Notes: generated from the sequence alone by a model not told the origin. A stretch of 64,000 nt of DNA from Cynocephalus volans (GCF_027409185.1 NC_084465.1:32901864-32965863), one strand, 5' to 3'. Counted from the stretch's first letter, positions 47,391-60,290 are shown. Numbers and translations are program-made.

Positions 47391-50131
47391 AAAGTTGGTT
47401 TTTTGAAAAGATAAATAAAATTGACAAACCATTAGCATGGCTAACAAAAAAAAGAAGAGAGAAGACTCAAATAACAAAAATTAGAAATGAAAAAGGCGAT
47501 ATTACAACTGATTCATCTGAAATACAAGGAATCATTCGAGACTACTATAAACAACTATACGCCAACAAATTTGAAAATCTGGAGGAAATGGATAAATTTC
47601 TGGACACACACAAGCTCCCAAAACTGAACCGTGAAGACGTAGAAAATTTGAACAGACCAATAACAATAAAGGAGATTGAAGCTGTTATCAGAAGGCTCCC
47701 AACAAAGAAAAGCCCAGGACCAGATGGATTCACAGCAGAATTTTACCAAACATTCAAAGAGGAATTGACACCGATTCTTTACAAACTATTCCAAAAGATT
47801 GAAACGGACGCAAATCTCCCAAACTCATTCTATGAAGCAAACATCATCCTGATACCAAAACCAGGTAAAGATATAACCAAAAAAGAAAACTACAGGCCGA
47901 TATCCTTGATGAATATAGATGCAAAAATCCTCACTAAAATACTAGCAAACAGAATACAGCAACACATACGAAAAATTATTCATCATGATCAAGTGGGATT
48001 CATCCCAGGGATGCAAGGTTGGTTCAACATACGCAAATCAATAAATGTGATACACCATATTAATAAACTCAAACACCAGGACCATATGATCATCTCTATA
48101 GATGCTGAAAAAGCATTTGATAAAGTTCAGCACTCATTCATGACAAAGACCCTCTATAAGTTAGGTATAGAGGGAAAGTATCTCAACATAATTAAAGCCA
48201 TATATGCCAAACCCACTGCCAATATCATCCTGAATGGGGAAAAGCTGAAAGCTTTTCCTTTAAGAACAGGCACTAGACAAGGATGCCCACTCTCACCACT
48301 CCTATTCAACATAGTGTTGGAAGTACTAGCCAGAGCAATCAGAGAAGAGAAGGAAATAAAGGGCATCCAGATTGGAAAAGATGAAGTCAAACTGTCCCTG
48401 TTTGCAGATGACATGATCCTATATATCGAACAGCCTAAAACCTCTACAAAAAAACTGTTGGAATTGATAAATGATTTCAGCACAGTAGCAGGATACAAAA
48501 TCAACACACAAAAATCAGTAGCATTTCTTTTCTCCAATAGTGAACATGCAGAAGGAGAAATCAAGAAAGCCTGCCCATTTACAATAGCCACCAAAAAAAT
48601 AAAATACTTAGGAATTGAGTTAACCAAGGAGGTGAAAAATCTCTATAATGAGAACTACAAACCACTGCTGAGAGAAATTAGAGAGGATACAAGAAGATGG
48701 AAAGATATTCCATGCTCTTGGATTGGAAGAATCAACATAGTGAAAATGTCCATACTACCCAAAGTGATATACAAATTCAATGCAATCCCCATCAAAATTC
48801 CAAAGACATTTTTCTCAGAAATGGAAAAAACTATTCAGACATTTATATGGAACAATAAAAGACCACGAATAGCCAAAGCAATGCTGAGCCAAAAAAATAA
48901 AGCTGGAGGCATAACACTACCTGACTTTAAGCTATACTACAAAGCTATAATAACCAAAACAGTATGGTACTGGCATAAAAACAGACACACTGACCAATGG
49001 AATAGAATAGAGAATCCAGAAATCAACCCACACACTTACTGCCATCTGATCTTTGACAAAGGCACCAAGCCTATTCACTGGGGAAGGGATTGCCTCTTCA
49101 GCAAGTGGTGCTGGGATAACTGGATATCGATATGCAGGAGAATGAAACTAGATCCATACCTCTCACCATATACTAAAATCAACTCAAAATGGATTAAGGA
49201 TTTAAATATACACCCTGAGACAATAAAACTTCTTAAAGAAAGCATAGGAGAAACACTTCAGGAAATAGGACTGGGCACAGACTTCATGAATACGACCCCA
49301 AAAGCACGGGCAACCAAAGGAAAAATAAACAAATGGGATTATATCAAACTAAAAAGCTTCTGCACAGCAAAAGAAACAATTAAAAGAGTTAAAAGACAAC
49401 CAACAGAGTGGGAGAAAATATTTGCAAAATATACATCTGACAAAGGATTAATATCCAGAATATATAAGGAACTCAAACAACTTTACAAGAAGAAAACAAG
49501 CAACCCAATTAAAAAATGGGCAAAAGAGCTAAGTAGGCATTTCTCTAAGGAAGATATCCAAATGGCCAACAGACATATGAAAAAATGCTCAACATCACTC
49601 AGCATCCGGGAAATGCAAATCAAAACCACATTGAGATACCATCTAACCCCAGTTAGGATGGCTAAAATCCAAAAGACTATGAACGATAAATGCTGGCGAG
49701 GCTGCGGAGAAAAAGGAACTCTCATACATTGTTGGTGGGACTGCAAAATGGTGCAGCCTCTATGGAAAATGGTATGGAGGTTCCTTAAACAATTGCAAAT
49801 AGATCTACCATACGACCCAGCCATCCCACTGTTGGGAATATACCCAGAGGAATGGAAATCATCAAGTCGAAGGTATACCTGTTCCCCAATGTTCATCGCA
49901 GCACTCTTTACAATAGCCAAGAGTTGGAACCAGCCCAAATGCCCATCATCAGATGAGTGGATACGGAAAATGTGGTACATCTACACAATGGAATACTACT
50001 CAGCTATAAAAACGAATGAAATACTGCCATTTGCAACAACATGGATGGACCTTGAGAGAATTATATTAAGTGAAACAAGTCAGGCACAGAAAGAGAAATA
50101 CCACATGTTCTCACTTATTGGAGGGAGCTAA
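47391..50131 (+). CDS. L1 ORF2p remainder: reverse transcriptase and C-terminal zinc knuckle (5' part missing by inversion)
   Basis: About 912 codons without a stop, resuming at SWFFEK. Reverse transcriptase motifs: [11 protein letters not shown] (palm/fingers), [23 protein letters not shown] and the catalytic FADD at 48401-48412. Near the C-terminus is a CX3CX7HX4C knuckle (49691-49744), ending HMFSLIGGS plus TAA. Together with the inverted endonuclease piece it adds up to about 1275 codons, the human ORF2p length. The open frame extends upstream of 47391 only through inverted 5' UTR, so that start is not genuine. It lacks its own promoter and start here. Confidence 0.93.
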
Positions 50132-50343
50132 ACATTAATATATAAATTCACACACACACATACACACACACACACACAAATCGGGGGGGGGGAGGGAAGA
50201 AGATATAACAACCACAATTACTTGAAGTTGATACAACAAGCAAACAGAAAGGACATTGTTGGGGGGGAGGGGGGGGAGGGAGAAGGGAGGGAGGTTTTGG
50301 TGATGGGGAGCATTAATCAGCTACAATGTATATCGACAAAATA

Positions 50344-50371
<28 letters not shown>
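50132..50371 (+). mobile_element. L1 3' UTR and poly(A) tail
   Basis: Contains a CA-rich run, then two G-rich purine tracts (about 50184-50200 and 50261-50293), a feature common to L1 3' UTRs, then 'gtatatcgacaaaataaaat' and a pure A tail of about 25. Similar to the 3' UTR at 21106-21312 and unlike that at 30.0 kb. Confidence 0.9.
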
Positions 50372-50377
<6 letters not shown>

Positions 50378-50385
50378 GAGAAGAA
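50372..50385. repeat. right target-site duplication of the L1
   Basis: AAAAGAGAGAAGAA merges with the poly(A) tail, so its exact first base is ambiguous within the A run. Flanking bases diverge after 14 positions (left continues A-C, right continues G-A). Confidence 0.88.
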
Positions 50386-50688
50386 GAAATAAGTTGCTCA
50401 AGTTTTCATGCATGGGGAAGACACCAAGAGTAAAGTGTTACTTTTCAAATCTGATAAAAACAAAAAATTTTTTAATTAGAATACCTTCAGTCCACAGTTG
50501 CGCAAACTCAAAAATTTGGGAGACACTCTTAATACCTTTCTCTGACTTTTGCTTAATATCTATTTCCTCATCACGGTATGTCAATTGTGTATTCTATATT
50601 ACCTAATTTAGTTCATTATATCTCTTTCCAATCATTTCATTTCCTCCATCTCCATTACTTTAGCCTGTTTGTTCTTACCTTCTAATCT
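50386..50688. other. unique flanking DNA
   Basis: Host sequence right of the L1 insertion, nothing recognised. Confidence 0.5.
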
Positions 50689-50689
50689 C

Positions 50690-51390
50690 TACAGTACAAC
50701 CTGAGTGATTTTATTATAAAAAATGAAACATATGAATATAACTCTGTTGCTTGACACCCATCATTGCTCTTAGGGTAAAGGCCACAACCTTCAGTGCTGT
50801 CTGTAGGGCCATGCCCCATCTGCCTTTATCTCCCTGCTTTCCAGGCACTCTGGCTTTCTGTCAGGAAATTAGAACATAACCAAGCTCCTTCTTGCCTCAG
50901 AGCCTTCAGACGTGACACACCTTCTGCCTAAAATACTGAATATATTTTTAAAGTATTTGTTATTGACATTATCTAATATATTTTATTAACAATATATGTC
51001 TAATCTTATTTAATCTATAGCACCCCCAGACCTCTGCACTAAGTAACTTTGAAGCAAATCTCAGATATACCATGAAATACTCTAACTCGTGCTCATCCTT
51101 CGGGTATCTGCTCAAACACCATTTGCTTCCCTCATCTTCTGTTAGACTGGGTGATATTATATGCTCTCATGGCACTTGGCACTTTTACTTTATTGCAGTT
51201 ATTTCAATGTGTATTATATCTTTATTTGTGTGGTTTTTAAATTAATGTCTATCTTCTCCCTTAAACTTTATGTCCCATGAGGGAGAAATTGTATCTATTT
51301 TGCTAATTATTCTGTCCCCTCCACTTATCAGAGTGCCTGGCTTAAAGTGAATTTTTGATAAATATTCATTGAATTAACCAACCTGTAGAG
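50690..51390 (+). mobile_element. L2 LINE 3' part, possibly interrupted
   Basis: 'gtaaaggccacaaccttcag', 'ccttcttgcctcagagcctt', 'tctgctcaaacaccatttgc', 'tttatgtcccatgagggag' and 'cagagtgcctggcttaaagt' occur in L2 order, ending 'atattcattgaatta'. Bases of about 50945-51065 do not fit and may be a separate insertion. Confidence 0.8.
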
Positions 51391-54290
51391 ATTTCCATAG
51401 TAGAACCCCCTGGCTGTTGCTGCTTTCTTGGCCTTCTTCATGGTCTTTTGACTGATATCAGAAAATTTCCTGTGTGCAATTCCTGCCCTGCCATGCCTCT
51501 AGTCTCTCCAATGGAGACATTTATCTTTTCTTTAATTTCTTCTGAAGCACCTGATAAAGTATTATTTTTCCAACAGATGCTGTTGGTCTATCTTTAAAAT
51601 AAATGCACAAACAACACTTACATGTAATGTTTATCTTCTTAATCTTTTTAATGCCTATTAGCTATTTCTTACACATCACAATACTATTTTCCCCCACTAA
51701 ATATAGAACAACATTGTCACAGAAAGCAGATGGACATAAATGTTTATTGTGTACCATGGCATAACCAACACTATGATCAAGTAAGTGGAAAAATAGTCAA
51801 AAGGTTGGTGAATCATCTTAATGGAAATGGTTGTCAGCAACATTACCTAATTTTAGTTCATTAATTTATTTTTATTCTAAAATAAACAAATCTAATTTTT
51901 GCTGAATCTTTTTTTATATATAAACCCTAATATTATGTAAACTTTCTATTTCAGTTTGAGTAAGAAAAATGCACATTAAGAAAAAGTTAAGAAAATTAAA
52001 TTCTGGGAAAATTTTGACACGGTAAAAATGCCCTCACAAATTTGGCGTCATGTATTTCTTCAAATTGTTTTATAATTTTTTAAAAGACCAGTATAATTTC
52101 TGACAGAAAAATCTAGCTTAATTATATAAATTCTTAACAATAACTATTCATTAGGTTTTTCCATTTTGCAATAAAACAGGATTCTCTGCTTAATCAGACT
52201 TCATAATTTCTACTAATCTATTCAAAGTTTTCTGCAAAATTATAGTATCATTTTGGGTTAAAAGATATAATGATGTCATTCAGAAGGTGGCACTGTTCAG
52301 AGGGAGAAGAAATTCTTAGAAATTGAAAGAAAAGCAAATCTATAAAATTAAATACACTCTCAAATTATAGCATCAAATATTTCATTTGAGATTTCCATGT
52401 GGCTATGTGATAGGGATTTGTTTTCTGCCTTGGGTACACCTATACAGATATTATTGCCCTTCCTGATTCCAAATATTTCCTTCCATGAAAATGCTTTCCC
52501 TTGTCACCTATACTACAAAAGATTTCTATTCCTTTGGCATCAGATTGTTCATCTTAAAAATAAAGGATTATATAGCCAGTTTTTCAGCACTCTGCTTAAA
52601 TCTGTTTATGAGCAATAAATTAAACAGGAAATGAAATATTACTTCTCTTGACTATATCACCCTAAATCAGAAATACATTATACAATTAGCATATCTTATA
52701 TTACCTTCCTCTCACTGGGTAAATAATCTTACCAGGTTTGGAAAATTATTGAGTTAATTCCTCTACAGTTCTTTGACATTTGAAAGGAAGTGCTTACATA
52801 CAATGTCATTTCTAATTTCCATCGAATTGGATGTTTCAAAGGACTTTAAAAGACTACAATTGACCTTAATGAAAATTGATACCATGTGTAATTTAACGGG
52901 TTCATTTGTCTAGTATGGTATGTGCAAAGTGGCTATTCTTCAAAAAATGGCAGTTGAAATGAGAATTTCAATTATTTTTTTCACCAGTAGTTTGCAACTA
53001 GATCTGGAACAAAAATACTTTAGCAATTCTACGACATGTGAAAAGTAAGTTACTTAAAAGATTCTGACTACACGTACATTGTCAGCTGCACAGCACAAGA
53101 CTTATTAAAGATTAAAATCTAACCCGGTCTTTTAACCACATTTGTTAATAGATGCATTTTAACATTCAAGTATCTAACCAAATTAAATTAAAGATACAGC
53201 ACCATCTTATGGATGTTTCTATATTTGTAAAATTTGGAAATACAATAATCTCTTTGAGTTTGAGAATGGAAAAGCTTTATCAATAAAAAAATTGTAGGAG
53301 GAGAACATTTTACTGTACCAGGGAAAAATGATACAGTATTGAACAGCTCCAGTGTGTGTATGTGCATGTGTGTATTCATGATGGCAAATAAAGGCACAAA
53401 GATTCATCATTCTTTTTTTCTTTCAAAATTAAGAATTCTACTAAAAGAAAAATTTTAAAAATTATTACAATACAAATTCATAACTTTGTTAAACAGCACA
53501 TTTGGCCAAGAATACTGTCAGTCTCTAAAAAACACTGGAACATCACTGTGTATCACCTTGCAAGGATGCTATAAAACTAGGGAGTTACTGTACTGAGAAG
53601 TGTTCTTACTAAGCCATACACCACACTTACTAAAGGCTGCTGACAAATTGAGATATGATAATAAAACTATTTAACTTTTAGCTGAAACTGCGTAACTGGT
53701 AATGAAGTCTCTTTATTTTTATCTATCCTTTATTTTCATAAGTGGTTTATACCCATTATTATTGTTCAGATTTTAGATAAAGACATTTTTAAACACTTTC
53801 TAATAATCCTTTTTATTTTAATATAGAACACATTGCCAGTTTGAGGCTATAAAAAAATTGATAAACAAATCTCTCCAATGAATTATTAAGGCATAATTAT
53901 GTATGTATGATTCATATCCTTAACCTTTAGTTCACTTTAGTTATCAAATATAGATCTGAGGCATTATGTAATTTATCCAGGCCATATAGTGTACAATTAT
54001 CCTACTCTAACGAAAATACAGATACAATGGTTCTTTGCTCTTTGATGTCTTGGATTCCATGATAAATATTTTGGATCCTCTCCTTAGAAAAAAGTCCTTG
54101 TGTATAACACATTTTGGACACAGTTTCAGTGGTTTCTGGACTTCCCAGAGCTCATCTATACTCTGTGGTTTTAAACAGTATTCTCCTTATTTTGACTTTT
54201 ATTTCTTTTTTGTTACAATTTTGACAAGTGAAAGCCAGGGGCTTAATTACAAAGCTATGAGCAGTCTTCTTGTGGTGGAGAGGATCCATA
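51391..54290. other. unique AT-rich DNA
   Basis: No gene, LTR or LINE recognised. All open frames are short and without motifs. Confidence 0.5.
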
Positions 54291-54295
54291 ATTTT

Positions 54296-54425
54296 ACACA
54301 CACACACACACACACGCACACACACACGCACACACACACTCTCTCTCTCCGTCTCTCTCTCTCACACACACACTGTCTCTCACATACACACACACATATT
54401 CTCTCTCTCACAAACACTCATACAT
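54296..54425. repeat. compound (CA)n/(TC)n microsatellite
   Basis: Alternating CA and CT/TC blocks with occasional CG interruptions. The 150-codon plus frame across it is mostly translated microsatellite. Confidence 0.95.
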
Positions 54426-55276
54426 ACTCCTACTTGGTTTTGATTCCCTTCCTCGCACAACTAAATAATATAAAAAGAGTAGTGTAAATAAATTGGTTCT
54501 TACAGATTTTTTAAATAGATTATTTTTATATTACTTACTTTAAAGTTTAACTTGTTAAAAATATGATGTTGACTACAAAAAATAATATAAAATTTTGGGC
54601 TTTATCTTCCCAGAATATTATGGGTTCTAATAATGTCTCATTAGGAATCATTCTACACTATGTAGACTTGACTGTAACTCTCTAAATTTTGTTTCAAATG
54701 TAAACTTGTCACAGATTTAAGAAAACTAAGTTATTCCTAGACGTTCACATTAATAGAAAAAACATAAAGTTGAAAAATTGTAACCATACCATATACATAT
54801 TTTCATGTTCACTTCTCAGATGTGGACAGGTAGTTTTAGCTTAATAAAATATTCAGGGAAATTTCAGATTTATAATAATAGCATGGTGTTTAAATTCAGA
54901 TCCAATTCTATATTAGATGTTAAATGAAAATTTTCAGGTTATTAAATGCAAAATTATCTTTATGTAACGTTTTTATTTGGTTAGTAATATTGTAGAACAA
55001 TCTTGCTAATTTAATGCAATGCTTTCATATCCAAGGGGAGATTGTATAAAAATTCATTAAAAATTTGACACCTGATTATTTAAACTAGGAATGAAAACAC
55101 TTTCAGAACCTCTATCTTTAAGTGTCATACAATCCACTGGATATATTTGTTCAACATTGTGTAATACCTACTTTATCCTGAAATCAGGCTGAGAAGAACA
55201 TTTGAGAGAAATATTTGCTGAGTAATAATAATGCTTTAGTTGTACAATAGTAAAATTAAAGATATAGCCCTGAAGA
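54426..55276. other. unique AT-rich DNA
   Basis: Nothing recognised. Confidence 0.5.
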
Positions 55277-56678
55277 CTAGGGGTTCTCAAAATGTGGTTC
55301 TCAAACACCTGGGGGTCACTGAGACGCTTTCAGAGGGAATCTGCAAGGTCAAACTGTTTTTATAAGAATAGTAAGACATTATTTGTCTTTATCATTGTGC
55401 TGACATTGCACGGAAGGTGTGGAAGCAGTGGTGGTAAAACTGCTGGTGCCTTAGCATGAATTAAGGCAGTGGCACCAAAGTGTGCTAGTAATCACTTGGT
55501 ACACACTCAAAAGGAAAAAAAAAAGCCAGTTTCACTTAAGAATGTTTCTGGTTAAACAGTAAAAATTATTAACTTTATTCAATTTCCACCCTTGAGTTTA
55601 CTTTTTAAAATATTCTGTGAGGCCACACGGGAGATATGAATGAAGCCCTTCTGCTGCATAACGAAGTACAATGGTTGTCTCAAGGAAAAACAACTCTTTG
55701 AGTTGCAATCTGAGCTGGCTGCTCTTTCATGGAAACTTGTTTTTACTCCAGAGAACAATTGACACACATATTATAATTTTTCCAACTTGGATATCAGGTA
55801 GACATTTTCTCAAAAGTGAGTAAAGCGAGCTTGTAACTTTAAGAAAAACAACTGAAGGTATTGTTGCCAGTGATAAAATTCAAGCTTTCAAGTGAAAATT
55901 GGAATTTTGTAAAACTTGTATCTGCCACTGTGAGCTTGATAATTTTCCAGTAAAGACTTTTATGATGAGACTGATGGTTACTTATAAATGTGATTTTTTT
56001 GATACTATATAATAAACTGTGTCAAACTTTGGAAGATCTTTATAATTCAGTGATGTTTTCCAAATGACCAACAAATGACATTGAAAAATCATAAATGGTT
56101 AAAAGATCCATTTAAAGTACAAAATAGACTAATGGATTTTTTTAGTATCACAGAGTAAGAAAATTTTATTGATATGTTTATTATTCTGTATTGAACTTAA
56201 CCTTTAAGAAACTATCACTTGTTGAGTTTTGGTGTAATATCAAAGAATATTCATAAATATATTTAAAGGCTATTAAAATACTCCTCCCCTTTTCCAAATG
56301 CAAATCTATGTGAGGTGTGGTTTCCTTCATTTACTTCAACCAAATCATTACATTGCATTAGACTGAATGCAGAAGTAGATATGAGAAAGCAGATGAGTTC
56401 TATTAAGCCAGACATTAAAAAAATTGTTAGAGTGTAAAACAGTGCCACTCTTCTCACTCAATTTACATTTATAGTAGTTTTTTTCACAAAAATATGTAAT
56501 TTGTGTTATATAATAGGTTTTTGTTCTTAAATGAATAGTTATTTCTAAATTTTCTTAGTTTTATTTTTCTAATATTAGAAATACTGATAGATAAAATGTA
56601 CACAAAGTTTTAGGGGTCATTAATAACTTTTAAGGTGCAAGCGGGTCCTAAAAACAGGAAGTTTGGTAAGAACTGCTG
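55277..56678 (+). mobile_element. hAT-superfamily DNA transposon remnant (Charlie/Zaphod-like)
   Basis: Left end CTAGGGGTTCTCAAAATGTG and right end, read in reverse, CAGCAGTTCTTACCAAACTT resemble hAT terminal inverted repeats. Inside, near 55641-55700, the plus strand encodes ALLLHNEVQWLSQGK, which mirrors the conserved EVRWLSRGKVL motif of hAT transposases and their domesticated relatives (e.g. ZBED5-type). About 1.4 kb, broken by stops and frameshifts. The 8-bp target duplication was not clear. Confidence 0.7.
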
Positions 56679-56878
56679 TAGATTAGAGCAATAGTAAATA
56701 GTTACCAAGACATATCTTTATCTTTCCCACTTAATGTCATTCCTTATATTTTTCACCAATAAAAACTCTACTTCACTTTAATTTTCTTGACCAACGTGGT
56801 TGAAATGGTGTAAGTTTTTTATATAAGAGAACTCTCATCACTTAAGTGAGATATTGATTGAATTCCTTTTTAATCAAT
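56679..56878. other. unique DNA
   Basis: Nothing recognised. Confidence 0.5.
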
Positions 56879-56879
56879 G

Positions 56880-57238
56880 CAATTCTCTTTTTTAAAGTGT
56901 TTAAGATTTTTAATTGATAAATAATAATTGTGTACATTTATGGGGTACAATGTGATGTTTTTATCCATCTATATATTTTAAAATATATTCAATCAAGCTA
57001 ATTATCATATCCATCAACCTGCCAATTTACCATTTTTTGTGTGTGGTGAGAATGCTAAAAATCTATTTGAGCAATTTTGGAATACATTATTATTAACTAT
57101 CATTAGCATGCAGTGCAATAGATCACTAAAATTTACTCCTAATTGAAACTTTGCATCCTTTGATCAACATCTTCCCTTTCCCCAGCCTCTGGTAATCTTC
57201 TTTCTCTTCTCTGTTTTTATGAGAATGACCATGCTGTT
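56880..57238 (-). mobile_element. L1MA-type 3' end, antisense
   Basis: The plus strand reads 'taattgtgtacatttatggg', 'gtacaatgtgatgttttta', 'atcaagctaattatcatatc', 'attattaactatcattagca' and 'ttgaaactttgcatcctttg', the reverse of the L1 3' terminal block. Confidence 0.85.
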
Positions 57239-57239
57239 C

Positions 57240-57312
57240 AATTCTCTCTTTACGGTGTCCTAGTGTAGTACTTAATATAGAATAGGCACTCAATATATAT
57301 TATTGACTGGCA
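57240..57312 (+). repeat. short L2/MIR 3' tail
   Basis: 'gtagtacttaatatagaata' followed by 'ggcactcaatatatattatt' and GACTGGCAG fits the 3' end of an L2 or MIR. Confidence 0.45.
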
Positions 57313-58002
57313 GAAAATGTGTTTAACAACAAAGTCAATATAAGTACAAAAGCTATGAAAGCTGGAGGAAAAAATGTCTTTAGCTACTTATTGCTTTACC
57401 CATTTATGATTCCTAGATTTTATCCATTGCCACAAAAATCTCACATAGTTTGTGGCTCTATTAACTCTTAAAACACAAATATCTTCTAGGCTAAATATCC
57501 GCTTCTCTGGAGACCATAATAATCATCACGTACATGTATATCTTGAATTAATGCACAACTTTTCTCGTAACACTCTGAACACATAGGTCACGATGTGCAT
57601 CCACCTTTCCTTCCTGCCTGCACTTCAGAATCCAACTCACTTCCATTACTTCCTTCACATTTCTTATAACATGGAAAATTAAAGAACAACAGAACTGTAC
57701 TCAATCGCTAATGAATGCATCAGATTGAATAGGAGCAGAAGAATGGTAGCTTCTTATTTGGGGTCAAACCTTCTTATAAAAATTATGAAATTTCTTAGAT
57801 CTTAATAAAATATCTTAATACACATTTGGAAATTAGTTTATTTTGTTCATTTCAAGGCTAAAAACCCAGAAATACAAATTCTGCGCTGTGTAAAATCCAA
57901 TAAATAAATGCATAGAACCATTTGTAACTTTATCTACATTTTGTAGATATAGTTCATGGCTAAAGTGAGCTTAATTATAAAATAATTAACAACAGCAAAA
58001 TA
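57313..58002. other. unique AT-rich DNA
   Basis: Nothing recognised. Confidence 0.5.
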
Positions 58003-58112
58003 CTTGGCATTAACTGAGAACTTGCTATATACCAGATAGTCTTTTAAGTACTTTGCATGCATATTATTTAATTTTCACAACAACCTTTTGAGCGTATCTT
58101 TAGTCTTGAGTG
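58003..58112 (-). repeat. MIR SINE fragment, antisense
   Basis: 'actgagaacttgctatatac' with 'cagatagtcttttaagtact' and 'ttgcatgcatattatttaat' then 'tttcacaacaacctttt' matches the reverse-complement MIR 3' half. Confidence 0.7.
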
Positions 58113-59254
58113 TGTGTGTAAATGTGGACTACTTATTTATTGGTCAATTTGTGCTTATCATTTGCATATATTTTCATCCATTAGCTGTAAAAAGTGGGGT
58201 TGCAGAACGGTTCTTTGCTAGGACTCAGATTCTAACTAGAGAGAAGAAAAGGAAAAAAGCTGAATAAAGGGAGAAAGGGGGATGTAAATGTGGTTTTCAG
58301 GAGAATTATTGCCTCATAAGGCATAAAAACTCATCTTAAAGCTTTAAAAAATGTATTGTTTTTATCTTACTTTTATAAATGCATACTTCTTTTATTAGCT
58401 GGTTTGTGAGTTGACAGTTTTCTCTTACATATTGCAAAACTGGTTTTTCCATTTCACCTGAAAAATATTCTCTGTTGTAAAATAATTTTGGCTATAACTA
58501 TACCACAAAAGATAATAGAATTTCCACTTCCAAAAGACTTAAGGGAAATTTTGAGAATTTTTTCTCCAACACTACAAGGGCATATATTACCATAATTGTT
58601 TACTTGGTGCTCATATCTGTTTCATGCACATCCTTTCAGGGCTAAATTTTATTGTTTTTATCTACTCAGACCAGTGCATAGCCTAGAGTGGGGGCCTGAA
58701 AAATGACTATTCAATGAAAGAATGACTTCACCTGTGACTTTAAAGAGTTAATACTTTCCTTTCAGGTCAAATGCTCAAATTAATTCTCAACTAGAAAACA
58801 GCTCACCTATAGGTATTCAGGTCATGCACCTGTTTTCTTAAATATCATCGCCAAAACACATTTTATATTCTATTTTATTGCTGTGCATCCATCTTTCCTA
58901 AGCATTAGAGGTGTTTCATTAAAAAGCAGTCTAACTTAAATTTGTTTTTATGCTCACCTTGACAAAAGTAAAATTGAATCACTGAATAAGTTCAAGTAGT
59001 TCAAGTGTATTCTGTGTATTTATGAAATGGTGCACACCAATCATAGTCTTATATTGGGCATCAGTCAATCAATTATTCCAGAGCATCAACCATTATAATG
59101 ACCTAAAAAGTTAATATGTAAGGTAGAAATTTGGCAAGAACAATAGTATAAGCACAAAATTGAAAACTTCAGTAAAAATTATTAAAGTGCAATTAATTGT
59201 TAATGATTAGGTCTTCTTTTTAGGTTCCTTTTCTTCAAAACATTCCTTAACTAG
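58113..59254. other. unique AT-rich DNA
   Basis: Nothing recognised. Confidence 0.5.
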
Positions 59255-60290
59255 AGTAAGGGAGGTTTCCCCAGAGACCCATCATGGGCCTTCTTCTCAC
59301 TCTGAACAAACAATTTCTGGGCCTTACCATCCATATGTGTAATTTCAATTACCACCAATATGCAGACGATATTTTTATTCCGATTTGAGTAAGAGGTTTG
59401 CATTTCCAACTGTGTCTAGGATCTCTCTGATATGTTACATAGGCTCCTTGATGCTTCTCCAAATGTATGTTTTCTAGAAATCCATATTTCAACTATTATT
59501 AATCAAGTAATCCTATCCTGGGGCGCATATTCTATCCTCCACCCTCTTCCTCAGCTCCTCATACATATTAATTCCTTTGTCAATCTATAAGCTTTCTTCC
59601 TCCTGTTGTCCTCTCTCTTAAATTCAAGCCTTCATTGTTTCTCTCCCAGATTTCCTTAGTAATCTCCTCTTTGTATTTTGCCTCTGGCTTCACTGCTCTT
59701 AGATTGTTCCAGGTTGACTCTTTAGAGTTACAGGTACACAGTATGTCTTACCTTACTCAAAACCCTTATGTGTATGTCCATTTTCTTCAGGTTATGATTT
59801 AAATTCCAGAGCATGACGTACAAGGCCAGTCCCTAATTTGCTTCTGCCTGTTCTCTAGTTTCATCTCCCCCATCTTCATACTTACATATATTCTTCACTT
59901 CATGCATTCCGCTTTACCTGCAGTTCTCCAAATGTGACAAACAATTTAATGCCTTTGCAAATGCTGTTCTTCCTCTCAATAGTGTCCTTACCTCAACAGC
60001 TCTGGATCATTCTTCAGGATAAGTCAAGCATCCTGGAAGTCTTCTCTTTCTATATCCTGAATGCATTGTTTCTTCTCTGTATTACCATTATCTCTTGGGT
60101 TATTGGAACAATCATCGGATTGCAATTCTGATATTGATTTTTTTTTTAATAAATGGTTTTCTCACTTGTCATTTCTTAACCTGTAAACTTCTTAAGGACT
60201 TTATCTTGTTCTTCTAAATATAACTAGTATAGCTTTAACATATGGTAGTTTCTTAATCAATGTTAGGTTTAATTAATGAAATCCTTAAAA
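59255..60290 (+). mobile_element. L2 LINE, about 1 kb 3' part
   Basis: The longest L2 of the window. It starts in the ORF2 end region ('accaccaatatgcagacgat') and passes 'cttactcaaaacccttatgt', 'acgtacaaggccagtcccta', 'gcctttgcaaatgctgttct' and 'acctgtaaacttcttaagga' to the 3' end near 60285. Open frames are short and broken. Confidence 0.8.

Larger units (their letters stand above)
44709..50385 (+). mobile_element. young L1 retrotransposon with 5' inversion (twin priming)
   Basis: An insertion of about 5.65 kb. The left part (44723-47390) carries the L1 5' UTR, ORF1 and the start of ORF2 on the minus strand; the right part (47391-50371) carries the rest of ORF2, the 3' UTR and poly(A) on the plus strand. 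ORF2 breaks at the same point (SWF) on both sides, so the parts come from one RNA. A 14-bp direct repeat AAAAGAGAGAAGAA flanks it (44709-44722 and 50372-50385), the left copy within TTTT/AAAA, an L1 endonuclease site. Few substitutions and a long pure A-tail mark a recent insertion. Inverted, it cannot make ORF2p. Confidence 0.95.

Noticed and set aside
48154..48627. Minus-strand frames of 157-165 codons inside the L1 (48154-48627 and 49483-49980)
   Set aside because: These are shadows of ORF2 on the opposite strand.
54035..54487. 150-codon plus-strand frame
   Set aside because: Its second half is a translated CA/TC microsatellite.
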